From assembly GCA_004794655.1 (NCBI GenBank), contig SMMW01000003.1, positions 13,530,001 through 13,594,000 of the forward strand: 64,000 nt of DNA, written 5' to 3'. A model generated the notes under the pieces. It did not search any database. It had not been told where the DNA came from and saw only the letters and a list, made by a program, of their open reading frames with translations. The position numbers were made by a program, and so were the translations under genes. Origin of the DNA: Marisa cornuarietis (lineage: Eukaryota > Mollusca > Gastropoda > Architaenioglossa > Ampullariidae). This document shows positions 25,825 to 38,300 of this stretch, piece by piece. Numbering within the stretch: position 1 is the stretch's first letter; each line of letters starts with the position of its first letter.

Positions 25825-27031
25825 TTGTATGCTTTGCTATAACGTGTATTACAAAACTTTGAAGCTCGCGAAAAATTACTCAACCACAGGAAAGAGCATG
25901 CGGTGTTCGGGATCACTCTTTTGTCCGTGTTCTCAAAATAGCAAGGAGTAGTTTCCCTTCATAGATTAAATTTTGTTATTCTGAATAAAAATGTTTTTCA
26001 AGGTATCAAATAATTCAGAAAAAAAATTGCAAAAATTTTGATTGCTTCAATCATAAGTTTGAGTGCATTTACTGTAAATCTGACATAACGAGGAACATCC
26101 ACATTGCACTTTACAAAAGCAACATTATGTATTGACTTTAGCGCTTCAGGTTTGTATATAGTATTACCACGGACGTGTAATACAAGTCCGTGGTATTACA
26201 AAAAGCTGTCTTATATCAATGTGCTTATGGAAATTAGAAAAAGGTAGTTTAACAGATCCTGGCCTTGGTTAGTTTAGAGGTTGAAGGTTTTATAGTAGAG
26301 GATCAGAAATACAGGCGAATGAAAAGCAGTACTGCATGGAGGTACGTACTGTTAGCAGTATACAGCTGAATGTGGGCTTAGGCAGGAATGGGGACAACTC
26401 TCGCCATTCAAATCTTACTTAAAATAAACTATTTTTCTTTTCCAACTGAACTATGGTTTATATTTGCATGCGATTTTGGGACTGCTGCAGCAGCAGTGAT
26501 GATCCTGATTTCTTGTAAGTGAAGTCAGTTTGCAGTATGGTAGTTAAGAGTTTCACATATTTTTTAAATTCTGGTGGATGACTTTCAAGGAATATTTGCA
26601 AAGCATCCTTATACCAGAGAGGCTCGCTTTTTTCCTTCATGGGAGTGAGCTGAACTTTTGACCTCATCTGTCATAGTTACTCCAGAATTTATAATTGCAA
26701 ATGATGTCCCATGCACCTCCAGAAATTGTGGTGAATGAAGGAAGCATTTGTTCATCTGATGATTGTATTGATTGGACTTTGCTTCTATGACATGCAACGT
26801 TATGATTTCACAGAAATAAAATGTTTAAAAAAAATAAGTTAAAATGTTTTACTTTTATGTAAATGACTGTTTGTCGGCAAGTCCTGTCACCAATGTATAT
26901 TTGAAACAGACTATAGAGGTTATCCACCCATAAGCGACAATAGTTGTCTCCCTTTTGGTAACCGGCACAGTACGCGCTCACTTTGACAGGCCCGTGGCCG
27001 CCGTCTGCTCGCTAGTCGGAGGAATGAAAAC
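25825..27031. promoter_or_regulatory. divergent intergenic region EIF6 / SPIRE
   Basis: 1.2 kb separates the two start codons and must contain both promoters and 5' UTRs. The 100 bp before the SPIRE ATG are GC-richer (GGCCGCCGTCTGCTCGC), as expected for a CpG promoter. A nested inverted repeat lies at 26161-26199. The small ORFs at 26.4-26.8 kb show no recognisable protein. Confidence 0.6.
26161..26199. repeat. nested inverted repeat with two possible hairpins
   Basis: GTATTAC (26161-26167), CACGGAC (26168-26174), GTAATAC (26177-26183), GTCCGTG (26186-26192), GTATTAC (26193-26199). The outer CACGGAC/GTCCGTG pair and either GTATTAC with the central GTAATAC can form mutually exclusive stems. 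Confidence 0.8.
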
Positions 27032-27320
27032 ATGGCGAGCGGATCGTCACATCGAAGGGTGGATGTGGCACGAATTCCAGATAGTGATTTATTGCCGTTA
27101 TTGGATATACTAAAGTATTTCAACAATCCCATCAACGAAGAACAAGCTTGGGCCGTGTGTTACCAATGTGCACAATTCTATTTACGTGAGCAGTCTCAGG
27201 AAAAGTACCAGGAATTATACGAGTATGGATTACAATGTGTTTGCCTCGATCGTAACGGTGAAATACAGATTCTTGTTAGGGCGGGTGATCCAAATGGTTC
27301 TGGCAAAGGGCCACCGAAAG
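27032..27320 (+). CDS. SPIRE1: SPIRE coding exon 1 (start of KIND domain)
   Basis: Residues 1-96 plus the first base of codon 97. The ATG lies in the context AAACATGG and begins MASGSS; the KIND core starts at about residue 15. The donor is AAAG|GTATGT. The frame runs on 41 bases into the intron before a stop. Confidence 0.95.
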
Positions 27321-30300
27321 GTATGTATCAGGCATGCAACAATTCAAGGAAATATTATTAAGAATGAATTTTAAAGGCGCTTACGCTCTGTAGGCCTACC
27401 TACGCAAATGATCGATGTGCGACTTGTAGTATTTTTTGTGTTAACGTGCATCTTAATTTTTTTGCGTAGTTTTATTTTATATGACAAAATCTTTTGATAT
27501 ATATATATATATAATATGCCACGTGTGTGCTCTCTGTCCTTATGAGTAGTCAGAATTATGTTTTGTCCTATGCTACGACATCGCACGTAGAGCAAATAGC
27601 AAAAGGACATCTGTTACGCTCGCTATTGCAACGTAGCCATGCATGAAACAAATCAATCGTAGTGGGACGATGAACGTGTTGGTAAGTAAATAAATAAAGT
27701 GCGAATTGTTTAAAGTGTAATGCGCCACGAAACTAGGAAAAGGACTACCAGGTTAAAACATGGTGCATTTGTTAAGTTTATTTCCTAGGACTGGAGCATG
27801 CATAGTTATTAGGTAGTCCTTTGACATAGGACATGAGTAGCTTGTGACATTTACATGTAGTCGTTGACTAAATAGTTGGATATGTTGATAAATTAATAAT
27901 ACATTGACTGACTAGTGTTGTAGCAATGCACATTAATGTAATATAAATAATTTTATGACCCAGTCAGTAAATATTTACTATGGCGCAAAAAAAGTCAGAA
28001 ATTCGATATGGTACAGTTTGAAGCTGATGAGTAATGAAAGTGCTTGGTCCTGTAATGGAGATACTAATAATAATGAGGCTACTTCGAGCCCTCACAATTA
28101 AGATATTAGCTCTTCAGTACAGATAAGGGTGGCTTCATTACTTAAGACGAATCTACTAGTAAAAGTCGTGTGTGCATTCAGGCAAGTGAAAATTGTTGTT
28201 TTGTGAATACTACTGAGACTCAAGGCTGAATGTTATGTCCACTAGTAATAGATAATGACCTGTGAAATTTCAAATTACTTGGAGATCCTAGTTTTTAAAT
28301 TCATACTACTCTTGGCTGTTTTAATTTAGACCAGGCTGTACCTCACAGCTCATGGTTCAGATAACTTTGTGGTCATGAAGATAACACCTCAGATTCTGCC
28401 AAATGTTTGTTTTTAAAGGTGCATTCAGTGGTGAATGATTTCTGTTATAAGACAATTTTTACAAGGAGTATAATTTTATATTTACAGGCTTATTTCATCT
28501 GTCCGGCTTTGCGTTAAAGACATTCACTTTTATAACTTATGTAAGCATGCAACTGCTTTTCTAAGGCTTGCACTTTTAGCTTCCTATTACAGTAGATTTT
28601 TGCTTATGAAGTAGTATAACAAAACACTTCCACGCAGTATGAACATAAGCGCGCACACACACACAAATCGCAGCAAGAATGTTTGTTTAAAAAGTTAAAA
28701 ATGACATTGAACCTAACAACAGTTGCTTAAAAAACACCAAAATTATTTATCTTTTGTCATGGCCACACATCTCTTAGTCTGGAGTAGTGATCATATGTGG
28801 CATGCCAACCACCAATACGTCTGCACTAATCAACGTCAGAGATGTCGCTTTTTTCTTGAATACATGTCCAGGTCATATTAATTAATTGGTGTTTCAAGCC
28901 ATGTCAGCAGCTATGACTATCTCACGGCGAATCAAGGTCATGTGAACTGTTGGCTGGTTGGTTGATTTGGCAGGAAAGTGCTTCCACCTAGAGGTGATTT
29001 CACTCTTTTGAAAGGAGAGGGATAATGGAGAGGGGAGGAAACTGGAGTAGCCTTAGAAACCCCCCGACGGCCAGTCCTGCGGCGGTGACAACCGAGACAT
29101 TCTAACGAGCTCCCCTAGCTGCTGGCTTAGGAGGAGAACGTTGTTGTCACGTCAACCGGGCTGCAATGTGACTTTCATGCACGCGTCTGGCGCTGTCACT
29201 TGAAGCTTCCGCACGTGCCTTTGTGTGTGGTGGGGAGGAGAGAATGATAGGGGGAAGGGAATTATTGCCTTTTTGTCAGGGCTACGTATGACTTAGTCTA
29301 CACATATGATCACGTGCAAACCACCCAGAATTCGAAACCAGTCATACTTTGAGGTGACCATTTTATATTTTAATTCAATCCAAGGTTGAGTGACGAGGTA
29401 CATAGTTTGTGTGTGTGTAAAGAGCGTTGCTGTAACGTCAATCAAACTGCGATGGACTTTGCTACAGATGTTTGCCGCTGTCATTCGAGGCATCCGCACG
29501 CGCGTGTATATACGTACCAGTAGTGTCGCGTTTTGATCAAGCTCAAATGCCTCCATTCTCCGCAATCGTTCCTCTTAAAAAGTACAAATTCTGCACAAGA
29601 AGAACGCTTAAATTACTCGTGTCGGTGACAGCATCATTATCGCGACTAGTATAAACCACCAAAGGCTCCTATCGTCCGTGGCAACCGTTTTTACTATTTT
29701 ATTACGCTTTCGCTTGTTCCTTGGCTTATTCCGCGAAATTTGTGTACAGGTGCTCCTGTTATAAAATGCCTAGATTTGCATTTAACGTGCACTCAGATTT
29801 TTCTTTTACGAGAAACCCACTTGTTGGCCGCTTTCTCTATGTTTAGCAAAGTCTTAGCGTGTTACTGAATATTTCACGTGCCTACATTTGTCTTCAAAGC
29901 AATCAGAAAAATTCTGTATACATCTCTCCCACTCAGAAAATAATTATGTACCGCGACTGCGATCGTCGTCGCTAATAGCTGTACGGTTAACACTACAGCA
30001 CTAGTTTCACCCCATGGATTTTCCGCAAACCTTTTATTGCAACTTTCCCTTGGACTGGGCATTAAAACAATGCGCATGTTCGTGGTGCGTGGAAGCAAAC
30101 ACGCAAGAGTTCACCAACAGTTGTCTTCTCGGGTTGGCACAGCTGGGTCGCACCAGGAGGTTTTGCGGCGTCATTAACCCGAGAATAAAGGCGATCAAAT
30201 CTTTTGCCACCTAAGATGGTTTTGATATTTGCTGATTCCATGAAAGCAACACTTTCATCGGGAGCTCACGGGTGTGGTAGCTTAAGATTGATAAGGTGGT

Positions 30301-32245
30301 ATTTTGAATGCCATGCTCTCGAACCATCGTAGACACGTTGCAGAGAAAATAACAAGCGTCAGCGACCGAAAGCTCGTTCCGAATTTTTATGGTAAGAGTG
30401 CTCTCTTCTCGGCATTTCTATTTTCTAATCCCCTCCCCCTCTTAGAGACGCAACATTCAGTGTTATTGGCCAGGCCTGTTTCCATCTGGTTTTCTTCAAC
30501 ACCAGTTAGTGACCTCATTCGGCGCTGTCGCAATGAAATGAAGGACGCCTGCCGATTCTCATGATTCAGCCACCACAAGCACAATTAAAGCGTCGGAAAG
30601 AGGAATTGAGAAACATGGTGGAAGGGGAAGTTGAGGGAGGTGGTGAGTGTCGGGAAAGAGTTAATTTGTCGCGGAATTTTCCCCCTCGCTGTTTTCTAAT
30701 TGGAGGACGGTAGTCGTGTGACCTTTCGACTCAAAAGTTCGTTGGTTTATGTAGCGGACGGTTAACTTTATCCACTTTGCGCTTGTGTCGGCACCTACTT
30801 AGATTGACAGCTGCAGGACTAGACCACCCAAGAGCCTTTTACTCGGGGTGAACGTGCGCGCGCCATCTTGGCTGCAGGTCGTGCTGCTGCCTAGGTATCG
30901 ACATTTCGTCGCCGTGCAACACCGCACCATCTTTTCCGCATTGTTTTTCTCAGCCGTTTCCCCTTGTGGCCGGATGCAATGTATGTCTATCGAGAACCTA
31001 TCCCACCCCCTCGCCTGGGCCGTTGCCCCAGTTTTTATTGATCAAGGGAACGGACTAGTGGTGGAAGAGTGTAGTGGGTGACGACAGCTATGGCTTGCCT
31101 CCACAACAGACCAAAGTCCGAGAGCAGACAGACAAACTGGCGTGGTAGCATGCGGCATGTCTTGTTTGCTGAGTATAGAAACCAGACCGTAGCACAACAA
31201 CACGCCTTGAGAATGTCACGCTCTCTTGCAAAAACGACGTTGGCAGTCTCGACCCCCTAGCGACAGTTTGCGGTCACGCTGGCGTGAATTTGCTGTCATT
31301 CGTAGTTGGTTGAGGGCAGACTTGCGCCATAGTTGTACATACCACAAACGCAGCATGATGCAAATCGTGTTTTTTTAACATTGTACATGAATGACACCGC
31401 GGACTATATATATATATTTTTTTTTTGAAGTAGAATATAAAAATTGTGGACAGTGCATGTTCCTGTAGCCGATGCTAGATTTGCTATGCCTTGGACTGAA
31501 AAGGGGACGGCGTTGGAAACAAGAACTTTATGTCGTATGTTTGAACCTAAAGGCCCTTCTTAACCGAGCATGACGTTTATGTAAAAACTGTTGCCAGACT
31601 AGGTTCAAACGATCGTCCATGTTTGTCCCGGTAGAAAGACCTTATCAAGCTGCTTGTACCAAGGTAGCGACGAACATAGAGCTTCTATCGAGCTTTGCCT
31701 TTTAAATAAGAATTTCTGGAGTACTAAATGCTGATAAACTACCGGACATATTTTCAACGAGAAAAATACTGGAAAGAAATGATGAATGGCATCGTCGTGA
31801 CAAGTGTTGAAGTCAGTACTGCGCAAAAGCCTAGTTAGGTTTGAATATGACGAAGTCTAACGAACCGCTACCTTCCTGCGGTGTCGTTCTCACAAGCACG
31901 GATTTTAAAACAAAGTTCGTAAACAAGATCCTCCTCACCCCCAGTTTGTTTTATCACTATATTTACAACATAGAGTCGAAACTATCATCTTAGTTTCGCG
32001 CATCGTAAACCTTTAGATAATAATAATAATAAACGGATCCGTTTGGTGTTTTTTTTAAAAGAAAATATGTATCAGAGGTCTGCGACCACACCCCCTCCTC
32101 ACAAACACACACACACTCACCCATCCCAAGAACAACAACAACAAAAAAAAAGAACATGCACGAATGGCGTAGTCTGCAGTCTGGGGTGTTCATAAAACCA
32201 TAAACAAAGTTTTCAAACCTTGAGTATGACATTTTTGAAGACTTC

Positions 32246-32301
<56 letters not shown>

Positions 32302-35300
32302 TGCTTGCTTGCTTGCTTGTGAATGTACTCTTGACTTCGATGTGAGGTTGAAAAGAAAAAAGCAAAAAAGAAAAGATTGTTCATTGATCACACGAGGGCG
32401 TAAGATCTCTCTCTCTCTCTCTCACACACACACAAGGAAAGGGAGAGAGAGAGACGCGACTACACAGCGGTAAAGTGATTTACGATCACACACATTGCTA
32501 ATTGTTGTTCGTGTTTTGCAGGGCAGTACTATGCAATCAGGAAATGGCACGCCACAGAGCATGACGTAAGTACACAAGAAATTGCTACAGTACTTTTTGA
32601 ATGGACCGCTTTTGATCTTTCTTGTGGGGAATAAAAGGAGTGAGCGAAAACTTGCCTGGAACACGTGGAGTAATGTACATTTACAGATCAAAAAGGGACA
32701 AGCCCTCATTGTTATCTCCTGGTATTGTTCAAGCGGTCAAAGATGAAATAGGACCAACAGATTTACAGTCTGTGCGTTCGAGAGCAGGAAGGTCAGACAA
32801 GTAACAGGTTCACTTTTATAGACTTAGCTAAAGATGTGGAGCGCGTATCAACATGTTACGGTGTAGGCAACGGTATTAAGCAATGCACGTTGCTGGAGGA
32901 GGATTTGTTCAGTTGAAATTTGTTGTGGCACCATGTTTGACAAACTGCCTTTATCCCGCTCGTCCCCACGCACCCCACTCCCGGCACAACTCTTCACCCT
33001 ACCAGATCATTGTTCGAACGCTTGAGAAAAATGCACGTACGGCACGACAGAGCATGACGCGAGAGTCATGTAACGCATTATATTTCCGCTAGGGACCTGC
33101 TGGGTGTGATGGCACTTGGCGTCAACGTCCCCGACTTACGATTGCAAACTCTCCGAACGCTGGCTGGTTCGGAGGGCGTATAAATCTTGACCTGGGGTGG
33201 GGGCGGGGTGGAAAACTAAAGTCAGAGATAATACCGCGAATAGCAGTGTCGATGACTCAGTACAACGCCAATGGCTTTTAACTCAGCGTGATAACGCTGT
33301 GCGAGGTGGGCGCCGGCATCCGCTTCGATGTAAACAGGATCAGTGATCGCCTCATTTCCCCCGCCTCCATCGAGATAGTATGTTTCGTGAGAGTCACAAG
33401 ATAGTCCGACGCAAAAAGTAGGAATTTAAAGTTTATCAGATAGCTGAAGCAGATTTTGAGATCCTCCCCACCATCTTATTTTTCCACTTATTTTTAAGCC
33501 CATTCCCTCTTCTAATCTCAGTGCCTCTACACACTCCCCCCCCCCCTTTCTGCATGCTAACAGATCATCTTTCTCGCTCACTCACCGACCCACTCACTAT
33601 GATGTGGCTCAGCGTGCACGTGGAAACAATACACAGCTATTAATAGTTGTCGACAACGCCAGTGACACGTTATTTATCGTCTTACTGGTTACATAGAATA
33701 TGTAGATTGTTCGTGACTGTTCGAGCGGAAGAGTGAATGGAATTACAAGGGAGGCTCGTGTTCCCAACTGATTACGAAATGCAAGTGCAGACACCCTATA
33801 GTAACCATTGCTTGTTATTAGTTGCTATGCGATGGAGGTCAAGCAGACATCTGTAGAACAGCTCCTCACGTGTCACCATATAGCACCAATGTAGCTCTTT
33901 CGACTTGAGGTAACAGCACCATTATGCTCTGAAAGGATAACAGCAGAAGTGTTGCGAGTAGCGTGGGCAACAGTAAGAAATGAGCACAATGAGATTTGTT
34001 GTTTTGGTTGACTTCAAAAAGAAGGTGACACTTGTTGATGCTAAAAAATGCTATCCAGGAAGTAGATGTCTAAACGTTGAAGGCATACGACAGTGACTGT
34101 GCCTTTCTTGGAATATATTACTAGCTTAGATACTTGATACTTACGTGGAGTCAGGCTACTCATATGCTAAACAATACTTTCTTCATTTCCTCCTCATACT
34201 TGGTCTACCCACTGCTCGTGTGTGTGTGTGCGCACACGTGTGTTTCTCTTTGGGATCAAGGTAGAAAAGTAACTATAAATATCGTTGCTGTTGGAGGTGA
34301 ACTGTAAAGGCAAAGTATGTGGGAGATGGAGCCCATCCTGTCCCCTCAGCATTTTATCTTTCCTGTCCAACTCCTGGGTGGAAGAGTTAGACTTATTTTT
34401 GTTTTTATTGTTGTTCTTTTGTACATCGAGAAAAAGTGTTTGTCCTTCAACAGCGGAGACCCATTTTGTTGGGCATTCCTCCATCTGAGTAGTCGCTAGC
34501 TAGTCTGGTAGGTGCTGGTTCTTACAAAAGCTTGCAATTAATTCACGGAAGACAAAGGCTTGACAACGTGACCCTAAAAATAAAACAAAGAACTTGCAAT
34601 GGCTACACTTTCAGGCTCAACCAGCAGCCAACGTGAACAGCCAGGCAGGTAGCAAAGCGAAACCCTGTCCCCTTTAGTGGCCTTTCCGGCGACAACAGAT
34701 GTTGTAGCGGGGATCGTCATAACTGTGTAGAAAGCTGCAACAGCCGTTGTCACCGCACACCCAAGCGCACACGACAACGTGCATGCCACGTCGCTGTCGT
34801 TGTTAATGGTGGGTGGGAGGGAGGAGCCAAGTAAAGGAAAGTAAGACGGCCGTCGCTAGTTTATTGCTGGCCACTATGACGTGTTGTGTAACACGACTGC
34901 ATGGCTATGTGCATGGCCTGTAGGTGGGGTAGCTGTCGCGCCGGCATCGAGTTTTAAGATTTATCTGGGTGGGTTGTACGGGTACAAGGTGCTCAAGAAG
35001 GAAAACGCATAAAATGTGCAAGGGTCGTTGAGGGCTGTAGTGTTGAAAAAAAAAAACCAGCGTTATAAATTGTACGGCAGTCACCTCACGAGTGCCTCAC
35101 GCCTTCTGTGACTTTCTTTTCACCGTGGCCCAGGTCCTATCGGTGAAGGCTGCGCGAATAGGGGGCACTGAACTAGCTGCAGCAAAAGAGCAGCCACGTC
35201 ACAGCAGAAGTCGGGACTTTGGAGATTGACAAGCACAAGCTGCTTGTGATTGATGATATACGTTGCTCGCGTCAAAAAAGGCATTCGTTCATTTTTAGTC

Positions 35301-38300
35301 ATTGAGTGGGTGGGGCATTACCATGGCACAATTGGTAGTGCGAACCCGAAAGCTACCCCTTCCCTTCCAAACAAAAACAAACAAAAAAAAGAAAGAAAGA
35401 AAAAAACCGTGCGCGCACACACACTCACTGAGAGAGAGAGGCGACCATGTGACTCTACGTCTGATAAAGTATGTAACTTTTTTTAAAATAAAGATAGCCA
35501 CTGTAGAAGAATTGTCCGAACTGAGAAAACTTAGACAACAGTAACAACCGTTCACGATCGTTGTACATATTTCATATATACATAGTACATCCAGTCACCG
35601 CAGTACAGTGATTACTAGATTTGTTGTGGTTTTTTCCGAGGGTATTTTTTGCGGCTTTTTACTGAAATTTTGCTGAGGAGGGTTGGTTGGTGGGAGAGAG
35701 TTTGCTTAAGACTACCTGCGCCCCAGCTCAGAACAATTTCAACGGTTTACAAAGGGAGGCTGGCGTTGTTTAATCGTTTTTTTTTTTTTTGTTTTTTTGA
35801 GGACATTGACTAGCGGCTGGTCTGTGTCATTTTTAACTGAGAGTGCTGCTTTGGCTGGCTTTTGCTGCAGGCTGTACAGATGCTGGGGCGGATCATCTTC
35901 GAGGCGCTGGACTACGGCATCGGCGAGGCGGAGGAGCGACCGCTGAGCCACGGCCTGGAGACGCTGATCGAGAGCATGACGCGCGCCCAGGAGAACGGCG
36001 AGAGCACGGACAACGAGAGTCAGAGTGCCGACGACGAGGGCATCGAGAAAGACGCCGAGGACGACCATCACTGCAGCTTCCGCGAGGTAGCGCGGGTAAG
36101 TGCCGGTGTCGCTTTCAGTGTGGTGGCCGGCGCATCATTTCCGGTACTGGCGTTTCTTACCCCTTCACCCACCCGCACCCTAATTTCCTCACTCTCTAAG
36201 CGTCACACCACTTACGCTTGTCTCTTATAATATTGTTTACGTTAGAGACGTAGTTTGTTTATCTCTTTGTTTACGCACTTTGAGATATGTGTCAGAAGGA
36301 GTATTTTCCGCGTAATTATTCTTGGGCCATAAATAATACTGGTTTTCCTCAGTCGGTGGAACTCAAGTCATGTGGGAGGCAATGAAGGAGAGGCGTACAT
36401 CACACTGCAGCTGTTGAGGGACTTGTAACCACCGGTAACTGACTGCTTCGCTTTGGCTGCTTGGCGTCTAGCGACGTGTTTTGTACTCGGCTACAAATCA
36501 GCGAACAAACGGTGAACTGCTTCCCCCACGGCAGTCACTTAACATGCAGCTCGATCCTACCGTAAAGTGTTTGATGTACCCGACAGCGTGTCAGCCCTAA
36601 ACTACTAGAGGAATCCACAAATCAAAAGGCAGCGCAAATGAGGCGGCAAAGAGACGGAAACGGTTGTCACAATTAAAGGATATTATATAACGCTTTTTAG
36701 TGTTAGTACGCTGCAGCTTTAACAATCCCCACGCCTTTTCCTTGTCTTCTTCAGAATGTCTTCAGATTAGGCCTACAGCCAGGCGTTTTGCCTTTAGGTC
36801 TGCTATTCAATCATGATCGTGTCTATGATGCATAAATGGTACAGAAAACTAGAAACCTAGGAACTTGTAGCAAGTAAAGATATGGCAAGTTCAAATACTT
36901 CCGTTACCAGCGAAGCCCGTTCAGTCACTGACCTACATATAGATTTGTGGTTCTGTGTCCGTCATACCAGCAGAATGTAACGTTACGGCGTTAATCCACC
37001 AAGGCTGCAAAATACTATCAACAGTGATCCTCCCTCGCCAGCGATAACTGCCCCCTAGCACGCAATCAGTCAGAGACCTGCGGCGGCGAGAAACCGAATG
37101 ATAACAAGCGTAACGAATGAAGAGGCGTCATCGCCAGACGACGCGGTTGGTGAGTCGGCACTCGAGAGCGGACAAGTGCCGTAATATATAATGGCCATGT
37201 AATCTGACCTTTTGTAAGAGGTCAAGAATGCGTTATGAGGTCCCTTCTAGTTTGCCTGCTTTCAGCGTTAGCTAAATGGGACATGTGGTTCGCTCCCTTT
37301 CTGACTCGAAGCTGCCATCATCCGTCATGAAGCAAGGATAAGTCGTTTCCCTGGGGGCAACATGGGGAGCTCAAGGAAAAAGCGTCTTGTTTCCGGTTAT
37401 AAAAGCTTGTCGAGACCCCGTGAACACTGTTTCATGTTTCTTGACTCTAGGGCACATTTGCCTTCGCCTTATAATTATGGCTTCAGGAGTAAAACATCTG
37501 CGGGGTCTGGACACCGCATTATGACTTCGGTCACCAGACGCCTGTGCTTAATTTCGTCACCCTTGTTTCATTACTAGGGCCCCAGCCATCTTCTGCTTTA
37601 GCTCCTTCTTGCCTTCCACTCTGTGAATGTGAAAAACGGGCGTATGGCCAAGCACAGCAAAGTCGCCATGTTTGTTTGATTGTAGTCGGTGATGTATGGT
37701 GAGGCAGAGTCCTCTGGTTGGTGGCTTCATCGTACCCAGCGTGTGTACACTGATCGGCCAGCAGAGGTTTAAACTTTTTGTTCTGTTGGGTGCTTGTTGG
37801 GGAAAAGAAAGGGACTACAGCGCGTGTTGTAATGATCATATGCACAATGGCTGCGTTTGTGTTTATGATGCTTAGGCTAGGGATCCGCCCCACATCAATG
37901 AAGCGGGGTTATTTTATTTCTATTTTCGTTCGTGTTTGTAACTTTTAATATATTTTTCTTCTTCTCTTCTTTCAGAATGCAGATGGAACTTTCATATCTT
38001 TTTGACAGCAGTCATGCCTATAACAGAATGCCTGAAATGTTGATAGATTCACTTAGGAGATAAAATCTCCAGTTGCGAGAAATGTTGACGTCCTTTGGAA
38101 AAGAACTGTGTAGACGATCGCATCCTTGCCATTGTCAGTGAGACTGGATAAAGGGACCGGGGGATATCTACAAGTAATTTTTTTTTTCTTTTGCATAGTA
38201 GTCCTTCTCGGCTTCTCATCTCGTTTACTGCTAGTTAAGTCCTCGGGCAAGTTGCGACACACCTAGTAACGGTGACACGCTGTGAAACGTGTACCACCAT

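Larger units (their letters stand above)
27321..32521 (+). other. SPIRE intron 1 (5.2 kb)
   Basis: No coding exon is recognisable. Contents: a TA microsatellite near 27497-27512, a diverged direct repeat pair at 29.1 and 29.4 kb, and a large compound microsatellite block at 32.25-32.46 kb just before exon 2. ORFs at 29.3-31.3 kb are short and match nothing I know. Confidence 0.8.

Noticed and set aside
31990..32473. ORFs coding poly-(TH) and poly-(VC)
   Set aside because: Direct translation of the TG/CA microsatellite.
35321..35365. tRNA-like A box TGGCACAATTGGTAGTGC
   Set aside because: No B box or cloverleaf follows; at most a SINE head remnant.
36096..36230. Continuation of the SPIRE exon 3 frame past 36095
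   Set aside because: A strong GTAAGT donor and exact phase match to exon 4, with conserved protein on both sides, show that this is intron.
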